The notes beneath the pieces are model-generated. The model searched no databases, was not told where the DNA came from, and saw only the letters and a program-made list of their open reading frames with translations. A DNA stretch of 64,000 bases, taken from contig JBBBDQ010000913.1 of the NCBI GenBank assembly GCA_037127315.1, forward strand, positions 3,287,501-3,351,500, read 5' to 3'. This stretch comes from Ascarosepion bandense. Lineage: Eukaryota > Mollusca > Cephalopoda > Sepiida > Sepiidae. This document shows positions 1 through 10,849 of the stretch, piece after piece (position 1 is the first letter of the stretch; every line of letters begins with the position of its first letter). Both the position numbers and the translations under genes were made by a program.

Positions 1-518
1 TTGGTAGGCAAAAGAATTATACAAATAGCTCTCATTTTATATTCGCCATGTAATTTTTACACACATATCCCCTGTAGAAGAAATTCCAAACATATCGAGA
101 TAGTTCTTTCAACCTCGTAAAACTCCCAACTTTTAAATAAGATAAATTAAACGTTAAATATTTATTTTTCTTAAGAAACAAATATTTAATATTTAATTAT
201 TCTTATTTAAAACAAGTATTCGAAACAAGAAAACCAAAACAATTAAATGTACTATAAGAAAATGCAAATAAAGAATGAAAAAAGAACGAAAGAATGAATG
301 AATGAAAAAAGAAAGAACGAAAGAATGAAAAGATGAAAAAGCAAGAAAACTAAAAAGAAAAAATAGGAAAAATAGCCAAAGAAAAACGTAATGATAATGT
401 AAAAAAAAGAAAATACATAAAGAAGAAAATAAATCAAGAAAAAAAAAAAAAACAAGTGGCACAACAAAAAGTTAAAGAAACTCTTAAAAAGAAAGAAAAA
501 AGAAATAAACAAAAAAAT

Positions 519-521
<3 letters not shown>
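1..521. other. AT-rich flank, no gene seen
   Basis: AT-rich sequence. From about 270 to 520 the + strand is nearly all A and G (AAAGAAAG-type simple sequence). Reading frames here encode only low-complexity F/S/L or K/R runs and are not taken as genes. Confidence 0.6.
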
Positions 522-572
<51 letters not shown>

Positions 573-781
573 TCTGCTCCCTATATTTGGTTCATTGTTG
601 TTGTGGGAGGTTGGTTGGGGTTATTGATAATGAAGGGAATGTGTCTTGTGTTGTCTTTTAGAGTTTTGAATAGCCTGGTGTGTAAATTCTTTCTTCGTTC
701 TGTACCCACTCGGATATATATATATATATATATATATAAAGATTTTTCTGTTTATTTCTTTATATATATATATATATATAT
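522..781. repeat. (TA)n tracts
   Basis: Three (TA)n tracts at 522-570, 714-738 and 760-781, separated by short unremarkable sequence. The last abuts a palindromic MITE, consistent with TA-targeted insertion. Confidence 0.9.
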
Positions 782-961
782 AAGAAAAATTAAGGCAGAC
801 ACGTTATTTCATAGTAAATCGGTAGTATGGCCTATTTCAGGCGAACTATCATCAGCTTCCGATTTTTTGTGCAATAAAGACGGAAGCTGATAATGGTTCG
901 TCTGAAAAAGGGCAAACTTCCGATTTACCATGAAATAGTGTTTCTGCCTTAATTTTTCTTA
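781..961. mobile_element. Palindromic MITE, 181 bp
   Basis: A near-complete inverted repeat. The left arm starts TAAGAAAAATTAAGGCAG and the right arm ends with its complement, CTGCCTTAATTTTTCTTA. Arms are about 84 nt (781-868 and 881-961) around a loop of about 14 nt. TA flanks both ends, which fits Tc1/mariner-type target choice, although the left TA lies inside a microsatellite. It has no coding capacity. The transcript would form a long hairpin. Confidence 0.75.
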
Positions 962-1174
962 TATTTGCTCTCTATGTATTTATATACATATATATTTAGA
1001 GCTCTCTTAGAGAGTCATCCTACCACTGTATGTACAGGATACTCTTTTGGATTCTTCTATATCTACACCGCATGCTGATATATATGAGAAAGAAATTTGA
1101 AAATAAAAGCGTGAAAACAACGAAAACAAATTTAAATATGAAAAAAAAAAGAATAAATCAGATTAACATAACAG

Positions 1175-1178
<4 letters not shown>

Positions 1179-1236
<58 letters not shown>

Positions 1237-2245
1237 AAAAACTTTGAAAAAAAAGGAAAGAAAAAATAAATGCAAATAATAGAAAGAAAGAAATAGGGAA
1301 GAAATGAAAGCTAACTGTAAATAAATAAATAAAGAATGAAAAAAAGAAGGTAAATAAGAGTTTAAAAGAAAGAAAGAAAGAAAGAAAGAAAATATTAATG
1401 CAAATAAAAGATAGAAAAGTTAAAGAAACAAAGAGAAAAAAGGAATGAAAGAAAGAAAGAAAAAATAAATGTAAATAAAAGAAGGAAAGAAATAAAAAGT
1501 AAATGTAAATAAAAGAAAGAAAGAAAGAAATGTAAATAAAGAAAAAAATGAATGATAGGAAAAATAAATATAAATAAAAAGTAAATATCAATAAAAGAAA
1601 GAAAGAAAGAAAAAATGAATGTAAATAAAAAACAGAAAGAAAGAAGGAAAGAAATAAAGAAACAAATGTAAATAAAAGAAGAAAGAAAGAAAGAAATGTA
1701 AATAAAGTGAGAAAGAAAGAAAAATGAATGTAAATAAAAGACAGAAAGAAAGAAGGAACGAAATAAAGAAACAAATGTAAATAAATGAAGAAAGAAAGAA
1801 ATGTAAATAAAGAGAGAAAGAAAAAATTAATGTAAATAAAAGAATAAAAGAAAGAAAGAAAAAATTAATGTAAATAAAAGAATAAAAGAAAGAAAGAAAA
1901 AATTAATGTAAATAAAAGAATAAAAGAAAGAAAGAAAAAATTAATGTAAATAAGACAGAAAGAAAGACGGAAAACAAAGAAATAAATGTCAAAAAGAAAG
2001 AAAGAAATGTAAATCAAGAAAGAAAGAAAAAATAAACGTAAATAAAAAATAGAAAAGTAGAATGAAATATAGAAACAAAGAAGAAAAAGAGAAGAAAAGA
2101 AAAAATGAATGCAAATAAAAGAAAGAAAGAAAAAAAAAAGAAAGAAAATAAATGTAAATAAAAAAATAGAAAGAAAAACCGAAAGAAAGAAGAAAAATAG
2201 ATGTAAATAAAAGCTAGATAGAAAAGAAAAAAAAAAACGAAAAGC
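1179..2245. repeat. (TA)n followed by GAAA/TAAATG minisatellite
   Basis: (TA)n at 1179-1234, then about 1 kb of degenerate GAAA runs alternating with AATGTAAATAAAAG. Between about 1795 and 1950 a unit of about 38 bp repeats almost perfectly. Long reading frames on the - strand (1163-1774, 2014-2448) are low-complexity artefacts. Confidence 0.85.
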
Positions 2246-2812
2246 CGTAGAACGAAGATAGAAACTATAAAATTCATTAAACGAATGAAAAATGGTAAAT
2301 TCAAATTAAAATAATATAAAAAAGAAGCTCTATTGATTTTATTTGATTTTATAACCTTAATAATTCCAGCCTTGATGGGCGTAAAACATCGGATAAATGT
2401 AATGACGCCATGATTATTTGTAATTGCTTCGGTCGGTGTTAGCAACAAACTGGTTGTAACCGTAGTTTTCCTGAACTAAAGAATAAAAAAAGAAAGGATT
2501 TATGGGACCTTTTTTCGAACCAATTTTCTCAACTTCTTTGATATTACAAGATCTCGTTTGCTTGTTTTCTGCCCTCATCTCTCAGATGAGTCATTGTGAC
2601 GATGATACATTGGAGAATCGGTTTTCCGAAATTCGAACTGTCTCAACGAATTTTCAATGTCCCGTTAATATTTAATCTTATGACTTCTCCCCGTCTTCGA
2701 AGTGGAGTTTAATTTTTATTTCTCTTATAAACGGCGAAGACAAAACAGTTCTCCGGTTTGATTTTAGTCGGTCATTGGAAACATTGTTGAAATAATTAAT
2801 ATTAAAACATTT
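2246..2812. other. No feature recognised
   Basis: AT-rich sequence without a convincing reading frame, repeat unit or RNA structure. It separates the GAAA array from a LINE 3' end. Confidence 0.5.
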
Positions 2813-3275
2813 TTTTTTTATCATTTCACCCCGAGCAAGGCGAAAACGCCACTGATGTGCAGGGGGTTACATAAATGTAAAAAGATTAATTAGAAAAGAG
2901 TGAGAAGTACAAGCTAGTTAGAAACGAACAATAGAAAGCTGAGAAAGCAGGTGCGATGACAGATACATAGGTGGGGAGAAAGGGAAGGTTATACAGGGGA
3001 GGGGAGAGAGCTAGAGGCCAGTGGTTAGTAGATGAGTATTAATTTTGCATTTAAATTTCTGGAGGTTGTAGCCGTCAGGAAAGCAAGAATACGGGAGTGA
3101 GTTCCACAGGCGGGAAGTGTGAGAGAGGAAGCTTCAGGAGTAGAATTGTCGTCTGCATTTGGCTAACCTGACTGTGAATGGGTGGGACCCAGTTGCCAGT
3201 CTGGTTGCACGGGTAAACACCTGTTGAGGAGGCATCAGTGACTTAAGCTCATCCGAGTATACAGAGTATTTGTCT
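2813..3275 (-). mobile_element. LINE-C 3' end (APE-type LINE, 5'-truncated)
   Basis: One of about eleven copies of a LINE 3' end in the window. On the - strand the last coding part resembles the RT C-terminus (SRT.RLWNSLP, then SYNLQEFK), seen most clearly in copies at 13.8, 17.2 and 17.9 kb. It is followed by a 3' UTR ending GTAACCCCCTGCACATCAG and CTTGCTCGGGGTGAAATGAT, then an A-rich tail at the left edge. This copy keeps the 3' UTR and the last codons only. The clade is not certain (Jockey/CR1-like). Confidence 0.7.
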
Positions 3276-3287
3276 CTATTTCTTATT

Positions 3288-3410
3288 GGCACCTCGAGGT
3301 GGTGTAATAGATTAGCAAGATTGTCTCGCTATAATCATTACAATTTAGGAGTGAGTTCCATCCGCACTCGGTGTCCCATAATTTCGGCCTTCTGCCAAGT
3401 CTAAGCTGTG
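3288..3410 (+). mobile_element. SINE-B, tRNA-related, 5' part
   Basis: Begins GCACCTCGAGGTGGTG. It matches a second copy at 12776-12900 over about 120 bp. That copy keeps an exact pol III B box (GTTCGATCC), which is mutated here to GTTCCATCC. It is not a tRNA gene, because no cloverleaf can be completed. Confidence 0.6.
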
Positions 3411-3429
3411 CTAAGAAAATTATTGTCTA

Positions 3430-4240
3430 TATTTCTGAGATTTTGTATTGTAATTATTTGCATTGTTAGGACTGTTGCCCTAATCTTTGTTGGCATATTT
3501 ACGACGTTTTGGTCGTAGTTCTCTACCACCTTTTTAAGTATCATTGTGCAGTGAATATCGGCTCGGAACGAGAAATACGGGAGCCGAGTTCGAATTCCAG
3601 CTGAATTCATTGCATTCGCTTACGCGCAAATACCCTTGGGAAAGATATTAATCCGTCTCTTCCTTCCAGTTATAGGTTAAATAATAGGACAGATTGGGTT
3701 CTATAGCCTTGACTGGCAACCAGTCTATTGCAGACAGCAATGGCAACCTACTGCGGGATAATCTGCCCAGTCAGTCATGTCTCTTTTGAGACATGATCGC
3801 CCAAGCGTGTTTCATGTATGGCACTTAACTGACTATGTTTCTGAGATGATGTATTACAATTATTTTCATTGTTCGGACTGTTGCCCTAATCTTTGTTGGC
3901 ATATTTACGACGTTTCGGTCGTTGTGCTCTACAGCCTTTTTATGGATCTCTCTATATTTCTGAGATGATGTATTGTAATTATTTACATTGTTCGGACTGT
4001 TGTCCACATCTTTGTTGGTATATTCACGACGTTTCGGTCGTTGTACTCTTCTGCCTTCTTAAGGGTCTCTCTATATTTCTGAGATGATAAATTGTAACTA
4101 TATACATTATTTGGACTGTTGGCATATTCAGGACGTTTTGGTAGTTGTACTCTCCTTCCTTCTTAATGGTCTCTCTATATTTCTGAGTTGAGTTATTCAA
4201 TTATTTACATTTTTCGGACTGTTGTTCCCATCTTTACCCG
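3430..4240 (-). repeat. Tandem 119-bp units of SINE-K 3' domain, split by a SINE
   Basis: Units start TTTCTGAGATGATGTATT at 3838, 3957 and 4076 (period 119), with a shorter unit at 4180 (period 104). A fifth unit lies at about 3430-3545, cut off by SINE-A at 3547-3837. Each unit contains TTGTTGGCATATTTACGACG and TTTCGGTCGTTGTACTCT, the reverse complement of the 3' domain of SINE-K. Confidence 0.8.
3547..3837 (+). mobile_element. SINE-A (tRNA-derived SINE)
   Basis: Nearly full-length member of the most abundant SINE. The order is tRNA-like head (GCAGTGGATATCGG, then GTTCGAATTCCAG), TTAATCCGTCTCTTCC, GTTATGGGTTAAATA, CAACCTACTGCGGGATAATC, and the self-complementary end TCTCTTTCGAGACATGATCG followed by CACTTAACTGACT. 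Here it sits inside a tandem array. The first bases of the head are missing. Confidence 0.8.
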
Positions 4241-4399
4241 AGTGATCGAAATAAAATGTTCAGTTTAAAATTCCACTCACCTGAAGAACGTTATGAATAT
4301 GGCATTAACGATGAGGACAACAGTTTGAACAATTCAAATAGTGTAATTATACAGAGTGGTTTCTTCACTCGTGTTAGCGACGCTGGAGCGGAGTCAGCG

Positions 4400-4775
4400 A
4401 ACCGAGTTCAAATTCAGGGCTTTTTTCCGCCTTTTCACTTAGTCATTTTCCTAACATTTTGCTTTATCCTTTTCTTTTTTTCTTTCCTTCTTTCTTTCTT
4501 ACTTTCTTTCTTTCTTTGCTTTTCTTAAGTTTTTATTTGTTTTCTTTCATTATTCTCCAGTCTCGCCCAACACCGCAAATTGCTGGAAGTAATTTAAATT
4601 CAGGGCATTTTCTTGCTTTTTCGCTTACTCCTATTCATACCTTTTTGCTTTATCCTTTTCTTTCTTTCTTTCTTTCCTTATTTCTTTCTTTCTTTCTTTC
4701 TTTTTTAATGTTTAAATCGCTTTCCTTCTTTATTCTCCAATCTCGCTCAACACCGTGAATTGCTAGAAAGCAAGA
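4400..4775. repeat. TTTC simple sequence in a duplicated unit of about 185 bp
   Basis: Two tandem copies of TTTGCTTTATCCTTTTCTTT plus a TTTC run, each followed by TCTCGCNCAACACCG and AATTGCT (about 4456 and 4641). The intervening TTTC lengths differ. Confidence 0.7.
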
Positions 4776-4795
4776 ACATTCACCTTTAAAAGCAT

Positions 4796-5455
4796 GCTTT
4801 TAAATAGACACGTCAGAATGAGACTCTCACGCGGATGTCATGTATGGCACCAAACTCATTCAGAAATATCTAAAGAGCCAGCTGTAATAAACACATTTAT
4901 CGGATAAATGATTCTAAATAGACTCATCAGAACAAGAGATTAATATGGATCTCATGAATGGCGCCGAACTGGTTCAGAAATAAGTAAACAGTCAACTGTA
5001 TACAATCGCTTTCTGAGATCATCCAGTTAACTGCCATACGCGATACATGCTTGGGCGATCATGTCTGGAAAGAAACATGACTGACTGGGCAGAAGATTTT
5101 CCTGCAGTAGGTTGCCATTGCATTCTACTGTAGAATGGTTGCCAACTTAGACTATAGAACACAATCTGTCCTGCTACTTAATCCATAGCTGGTGAGAGAA
5201 GCGACATATTAATACCTTTCTCAAGGGTATTTGCGCTTAAGTGAATGCAACGGATTCAACTGTAATTCGAACTGGGCTCTCCGATTTTTCCTTCTGGGCC
5301 GATATCCACTGCACCTCATTTCTTAGACAAATATTTTAAAATAGCCTCGTCAGATCATATGGAGACATATGGATATCACGCATTACACCAAAATCGTTCA
5401 GAAATATCTCAAGATTCAATTGTATAAAACCCTTCTCTGAAATCGTTCGGGGGAC
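4796..5455. repeat. Tandem units of about 112 bp split by a SINE
   Basis: Units share TAAATAGAC.C.TCAGAA, then GGATNTCATGNATGGC and TTCAGAAATA. Copies lie at about 4800-4912, 4913-5022 and 5335-5455. SINE-A (5023-5322) separates the second and third. This is a second case of SINE-A lying inside a tandem array. Confidence 0.7.
5023..5322 (-). mobile_element. SINE-A
   Basis: Complete in order, from CCAGTTAACTGCCATACGCG (element 3' end) to CGATATCCACTGCACC (complement of the A box) on the + strand. It is more diverged than the 42.9 kb copy. The GTCTCGAAAGAGAC palindrome has decayed to GTCTGGAAAGAAAC. Confidence 0.8.
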
Positions 5456-5880
5456 TGAAGCCAGTAATCCTTGTCGGAGACCAATTTTTTCCAAACCTCT
5501 TAGACTGACGCTACAGAATCAAAAAGAAAGAACTATAAAAAATAATAGAAACCACATCACCTGAGAACTTTCAACATTTATAACAGCTAAAATAAACACC
5601 ACATGTTAATTAAAGAGAAAAGAAGGACACAGCAAAGAGGCTAATCTTCAACATAATTTCAAGATTAGGAAGAAACGGTTAGAAAAAAAACTATTCATAC
5701 TGGAAAGAGCTATAAAAGTTACTTGTGGCACTTAAAAAAAGCATTTTTTTGAACAATTATTTTCTTAAAATGATTTTATTAAATTCATCACTGGCTGCTC
5801 AGTCATATAACTAATTGTTTCCTGACAAGGAAACGGCAAATATTTTTACTAATATTTACTAATATTTTTATTCTGATGTA
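5456..5880. other. No feature recognised
   Basis: AT-rich sequence with no supported frame or repeat. It ends at a TTTC tract. Confidence 0.45.
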
Positions 5881-6260
5881 TTTTCTTTCTTTCTTTCTTT
5901 CTTTCTTTCTGTATTTACTCACTTAGTTTTCTTTCTTTTTTATGTGTCAATCACCCTTCTTTCTTTCTTCATCAATCAGACTTATTTCTTTCATTGTCTA
6001 TAAGATCTTTTCTTCTTTCTTTTCTTTCATTCATTGTCAATCAATCTTCTTAATTTCTTTTTCCTCTTCAGAGCCCATCAATCTTACTTTTTTCTTAATC
6101 AATCAGACTGCTCTTTTCTTTTCCTTTCTTTGTCAGTAGGCTTCCTTCCTTCTTTCCTTCCTTCCTTGCTTTCTTTCTTTCTTTCTTTCTTTTTTTCTTT
6201 GTTTTTCAACCTTCTTTCTTTACTTTTCAATCATTGTTTCTTTGTTTTTTCTTCTTAGTA
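5881..6260. repeat. TTTC/TTCC-rich simple sequence
   Basis: (TTTC)n runs at 5882-5910 and 6170-6191, with degenerate pyrimidine-rich sequence and CAATCA interruptions between. The frames it opens are low-complexity. Confidence 0.85.
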
Positions 6261-6805
6261 CTATCTACATTTACTTTATTTTTATTTCTTACTCTAACAA
6301 TGAAAAAAACAAATTTCCCCCACAAACATTCCCAACTCAAACAAACGCGAATATTTCATGAAACTTGTTCACAAAACCGAGGATTTAATTAGAAGGACGA
6401 GATGGAAAGCTAATTTCTTTCTTCATAATTATAAGCTTTCTAAGGAACATGAAACACATGGATTCAAAATCATAATATCTGAAAGATTATCTGGTTTTGA
6501 AAATGATTGATTTGAAATAATCAACATATCTTTTAACAAAAGGAAGGATAATTTCCAAAGACACCTTGACCATGTTCCTTCAAACATAAAAACATCAAAG
6601 GGTTTGTTAAATATGACACAACATCTAACTTCTATAAAATTGCAAGTACAGATTATACCATTTTAATTTTTAAAAAATTAATAAAAAATTATAAAAAGCA
6701 AATAATAACCCACTTAATTTAATTGAGAAAATAAATAGTACAAGCAATTACTGAAAAACTCAATATTATAAAGACAGTGAGTAAACTTTGTACTAAAGAA
6801 GCTTC
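6261..6805. other. No feature recognised
   Basis: AT-rich, apparently single-copy within the window. No frame above background, and no hairpin or repeat partner was found. Confidence 0.5.
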
Positions 6806-7110
6806 AGTCAGTCAGTTAAGTGCCATACGTGATACACGCTTGGGCGATCATGTCTCTTTCGAGACATGACTGATTGGGCAAAAGATTATCTCTCAGTAAG
6901 TTGTCATTGCTTTTTGAGGTAGACTGGTTGCAAGCAAAGGCTATAGAACATAATTTGTTCTATTATTTAACCCATAACTGGAGGGGAGAGACGGATTAAT
7001 GTTTCCCAATAGTATATGTGCGTAAGTGAATGCAATGAATTCAACTGGAATTCGAACTCGGTTCCCTTATTTGTCGTTCTGTGTCGATATCCACTGCAAC
7101 ACAACGTCGA
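6806..7110 (-). mobile_element. SINE-A
   Basis: Full length, reading from CAGTCAGTCAGTTAAGTGCC to CGATATCCACTGCAACACAACG on the + strand. It abuts SINE-K, with a duplicated fragment (GTCGATATCCACTG, then GTCGATATTCACTG) at the junction. Confidence 0.85.
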
Positions 7111-7119
7111 TATTCACTG

Positions 7120-7435
7120 TCCTTAAGGACACATGGCCCAGTGGATGTAGACGTTGGTCAGTTCCTGTGATCTGACCCAAAGAATTGTGAGTTCAATACA
7201 AGGCTACAGCAGTGGTGAACAAGTAACTTGCAGGGTTAGAGGTAGATAACTTATGACTTCCAATCGATGAGTTATGCCAGGAATGAGGTTGATATATCCC
7301 AGTGATTGCAATAAAAGGTTCGGTTCGAAATTCCTAGCACCTGAAGAAGGCCGTAGCGTACAACCCGGTGAAACGTCGTACAAATGGCAACAAAGATGAG
7401 GACAATAGTTCGAATAATGTAAATACTGTAATAAC
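7120..7435 (+). mobile_element. SINE-K, full-length tRNA-headed SINE
   Basis: The most complete copy. The head carries A box TGGCCCAGTGG and B box GTTCAATAC, both matching pol III consensus. The middle reads GGTGAACAAGTAACTTGCAG and CCCAGTGATTGCAATAAA. The 3' domain reads CACCTGAAGAAGGCC, a loop, a GAAACGTCGTACAAATGG stretch, and GGACAATAGTTCGAATAATG. The 3' domain alone occurs elsewhere, singly and in tandem. Its CTGAAGA...GAAAC spacing recalls a hammerhead core, but the stems do not close well here. Confidence 0.75.
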
Positions 7436-8624
7436 CCTCTAAGTAATTTTTTTAATAAAAATACCCTTAAACTACATTATAGTTGTACAAATAATTTAGA
7501 AAAAATATTAAAAATCATAATAATAAAATCTGATATCAGCACGTAAACCAAAGTAACAATAATTATCTAAATTATGAAAAAAGCAATAATACAAATGTAT
7601 GTAATTGGGAAAGTCCTAACAATTGCCCACTGGAAAATAGGTATCTAACAAATTCTATTGTGTACCAATGTATTATAACATCAAATGAAAACCCAACTGT
7701 TAAAAAATTTACTATGGATCTACTAAGAACACTTTTAAGCTGCGTTGGTATTTGCATTTAACTTCCTTGAAAAATGACACGTACCGAAACCAAACATCCA
7801 TTTCTGCGTATCTTTGGAAGTTAAACGAAACAAACAAAACCCCCGAAGTAAAATGGAAAATTCTATAAAAAACAAGAATCTGTAAGTCGTTCTATAACAT
7901 CTGCTCTCTGTACCTGAATGAAAAACTGCCGATTTTAAGATTCCCTAAAAATAAAGTACTACTGAATCGTAGAGATGAACTGACCGTTTTATGAAAACAT
8001 CGACAATATTTTCCTCTAAAATTTAATTAATTATAGGTTTTCATTTATAACTTATGCTCCAGTTTAACTTAAAAATTAAAAATTATTCTGTTAAAATAAA
8101 TGACCCACGCAATACTTATTTGGTTTTCGTAAGTACAATGAACCTTAGTATACCATAATAATTTAATTCTATTCTAACCAAACATTCCCGCCCTTTTAAC
8201 TCAAGAAGAAGTACAAAATCAAATGTAAAAAAAACCCTAAAATCCAAACTTCTGCTAAAAATTATTGTCTACCCATTTAATTAATATATGGTCCCACTAT
8301 GTATCGTAACAGGACAACATGAAAAAGCGTCATGCCATGGCATCAGGCTACTATGTTTCTGTTCGCGACACAAATCTTCAACTTCATAATTCAACATAAT
8401 TCTCATTGTTGATGAAACAATATTAACACACCTAAAAGCATATTTTTCAACTGCCACTTCCGAATTTTCTAAAAAAAAATCAATTCATCTTAGATTTTCT
8501 AAATAAATCATTTTCATCTTTTATTTTAAAATATCACTTGAAAAAAAAAACAATATTGTTCTGAAACATGAACATTTGTGTGTAGTGATATAATGCTTTT
8601 ATAAACAATTGTAAGAATTAAATT

Positions 8625-8627
<3 letters not shown>
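7436..8627. other. No feature recognised
   Basis: About 1.2 kb of AT-rich sequence. No credible coding frame, repeat relationship or RNA gene found on either strand. Confidence 0.5.

Positions 8628-8680
<53 letters not shown>
8628..8680. repeat. (TA)n microsatellite
   Basis: 53 bp of uninterrupted TA, adjoining the 3' end of the minus-strand SINE-J. Confidence 0.95.
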
Positions 8681-8683
<3 letters not shown>

Positions 8684-8960
8684 ATCCGCAGACAGATCAG
8701 TACGGTTACACTCCGATTGCTTTTAACCCAGGATTGAAACCCGACCGAATTGGCGTCAGTCGGCGATTCTACCTCTGAGCTATGAGCGCTCGGTTGAAGA
8801 AGGCAGACCTTTTAGCGTGTATATTATCATTATACACGCCCAATAGCTGAGAGTGTCCTAATTCATTGCTGAATGAACGATGCGTTGATGCCAGAGTAGC
8901 TACTGTTTTTCAAATTCTACCATTCTTACAGGGTGCTCAATCAGGGTGTGAGAGCGTAAA
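8684..8960 (-). mobile_element. SINE-J (tRNA-derived)
   Basis: On the - strand the head reads CTCATAGCTCAGAGGTAGAA, with a perfect A box (TAGCTCAGAGG), and then GGGTTTCAATCCTGGG as a B-box-like segment. The spacing resembles a tRNA but no complete cloverleaf forms. The second copy at 15.0 kb has A box TGGCTTAGGGG. Both copies are bordered by TA-rich tracts. Confidence 0.7.
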
Positions 8961-8991
8961 TAGTATATATATATATATGTATGTGTGTTTC

Positions 8992-9006
8992 GGGGGGGGG
9001 GGGGGG
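8992..9006 (+). repeat. G15 homopolymer
   Basis: Fifteen consecutive G residues between a TG-rich stretch and TTAGG. It could support a G-quadruplex on the + strand. Confidence 0.9.
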
Positions 9007-9095
9007 TTAGGACCTTGAATTCTCTGAATTTTCATGAAAATTAATGCTTTATTTACAAAATTTTGTAAGAAACATGTCACTGTAAGTATTGTCCG

Positions 9096-9593
9096 CTGCT
9101 AGCCACAACTTTTTCAGCGTTCTTGACAAAATCCAACGGAGAATCTGTAATGTGATCGATACCAACTTGGCAGTTCGGCTGCAGTAGCTGTCTCACCGGC
9201 GTGACGTAGCTTCTCTGTGCCTCTTCTATAAATACTTTCACGGCTTCTGTTACAATGAACTTAGATCACTGGTGCCCCCTATGTATGAATACGAGATACT
9301 AGATTAGCAACTAGGTCCCACCCTTTTACAGTGAAACCGATAAAATGTAACCGCAATTTCTACTCTAACAGCTTCTTTTCACGTACTTTCCGCCTGTGAA
9401 TTTCCCTTCCATATACTTGCTTCCCCGACAGCTACAATCTCCAGGAATTTAAATGTAAGGTCAATAGACATCCCCTATCTCACTAACTCGCATCCATTCT
9501 CTCAAGCTCTTTTTTCTATTTACTCCACCCCCATTACACCGGTATTCTCATCCGTCTATTACTCTCCTCTTGACATTTCCTATAACTAATTTT
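9096..9593 (+). mobile_element. LINE-C 3' region
   Basis: Longer copy in + orientation. Readable pieces include KIQRRICNVID, SHRRDVASLCLFYKYFHGFC and SFHVLSACEFPFHILA, interrupted by stops and a frameshift. They are followed by CTCACTAACTCGCATCC and a CT-rich 3' UTR. It is 5'-truncated, and the far 3' UTR is replaced by SINE-A. Confidence 0.75.
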
Positions 9594-9863
9594 TCGAGCA
9601 GAGTTCAAATTCCATTTGAATTCATTGCATTCACTTACGCGCAAATATCCTTAGGAAATGTATTAATCCATCTCTTCCCTCCAGTTATGGGTTAAATAAC
9701 AGGACATATTGGGTTATATAGCCTTGGCTGGCAACCAGTCTACCGCAGAAAGCAATGGCAATCTACTGCGGGATAATCTTCTTCCCAGTCAGTCATGTCT
9801 CGAAAGAGACATGATAGCCCAAGCGTGTATCACGTATGGAACTTAACTGACTGATAGTAAACT
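9594..9863 (+). mobile_element. SINE-A, 5'-truncated
   Basis: Starts within the tRNA-like head, at the B-box region (AGAGTTCAAATTCC), and runs to CACGTATGGAACTTAACTGACTG. The A box is missing. Confidence 0.8.
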
Positions 9864-10112
9864 ACACCCAGATGATCCCACCAAATGCAAGGCAAAAGCT
9901 TCAAAACATGATTATTTAGCTTGATTTTAATGAAATTTTTACATTGTTTTGCAACAACAATTTTCGCACAAAATGAATTGTTATTTACCTTTAAATTTAA
10001 GCATTTCCTGATTTCTTTGGCCGCATGATTCCGTACACTACATTGCCCAAATAATCACGGCAACATATGTATGAATTTCTGAATAGAGGATTTATTCTTA
10101 TTAATGTTATTT

Positions 10113-10552
10113 ACACGCGGACTGTTATCATTATTATTATGTCATTTTTCATCATATTTCGATTTCTGCTATGGTCGCACTACCAACCAAGTCTGCGGGA
10201 AGACCTAAGGCAGGTTGTGGCGTGTTGTTATGGCTCCATTTCTTGTTTTTTTTCTATCATCCCCATCATCCCTAGCGTTAAATAGACAAAGTTCTCCTTA
10301 GTGTGTGGGCTGTACTTATTAAGACAATTTTTTGAATATCTCTTAAGCTGGGGTTTCCAAGGATTCTTTCAATATGTTTTTTGTTCCGTTTTTCATCATT
10401 TCAAATGCACTTACTACCACTGGTATTATTCTTGTTTTCAATTTCCACATTTTTTCTATTTCAATTTCCAGGTCTTTATATTTTGACAGTTTTTCAAATT
10501 CCTTGATTGCTATGTTACAATCCGCTGGACAAGCCATATCAATTAATAGACA
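10113..10552 (-). mobile_element. RLE-type LINE-D 3' end, copy 1
   Basis: On the - strand, 10343-10537 encodes the C-terminal part of the restriction-like endonuclease domain (ACPADCNIAIKEFEKLSKYK, then DLEIEIEKMWKLKTR). It is near-identical to the larger copy at 45.5 kb. The 3' UTR runs leftwards to TATTATGTCATTTTTCATC. The left edge has ATTATTATT, the remnant of a (TAA)n tail. It is truncated upstream and abuts the next copy's ATT tract. Confidence 0.8.
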
Positions 10553-10817
10553 ATATTATTAATATTATTATTATCATCATTATTATTATTATTTTTATAT
10601 CATTTTACATTAAAATCGATTTCTGCTACGCTCGCACTACCTACCAAATCTGCAGGAAGACCTAAGGCAGGTCGTGGTGTGTTGTTATGCCTCCATTTCT
10701 TATTTTTTCATATCCCCCTTAACATCCCTAGCGTTTCATAGAAAATTTTTTCTTAGTGTGTGGGCTGTACTTAACAAGACAATTTTTTGCATATCTCTTA
10801 AGCTGGTGTTTCCAGGA

Positions 10818-10818
<1 letters not shown>
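10553..10818 (-). mobile_element. RLE-type LINE-D 3' end, copy 2
   Basis: A (TAA)n tail (ATT tract at 10553-10605) is followed on the + strand by CGATTTCTGCTACGCTCGCA and the shared 3' UTR. It is truncated just inside the 3' end of the ORF, at TCTTAAGCTGGTGTTTCC. It directly follows copy 1 in the same orientation. Confidence 0.75.

Positions 10819-10849
<31 letters not shown>

Noticed and set aside
1163..2448. Minus-strand frames of 203 and 144 codons
   Set aside because: Low-complexity translation of the GAAA minisatellite and (TA)n.
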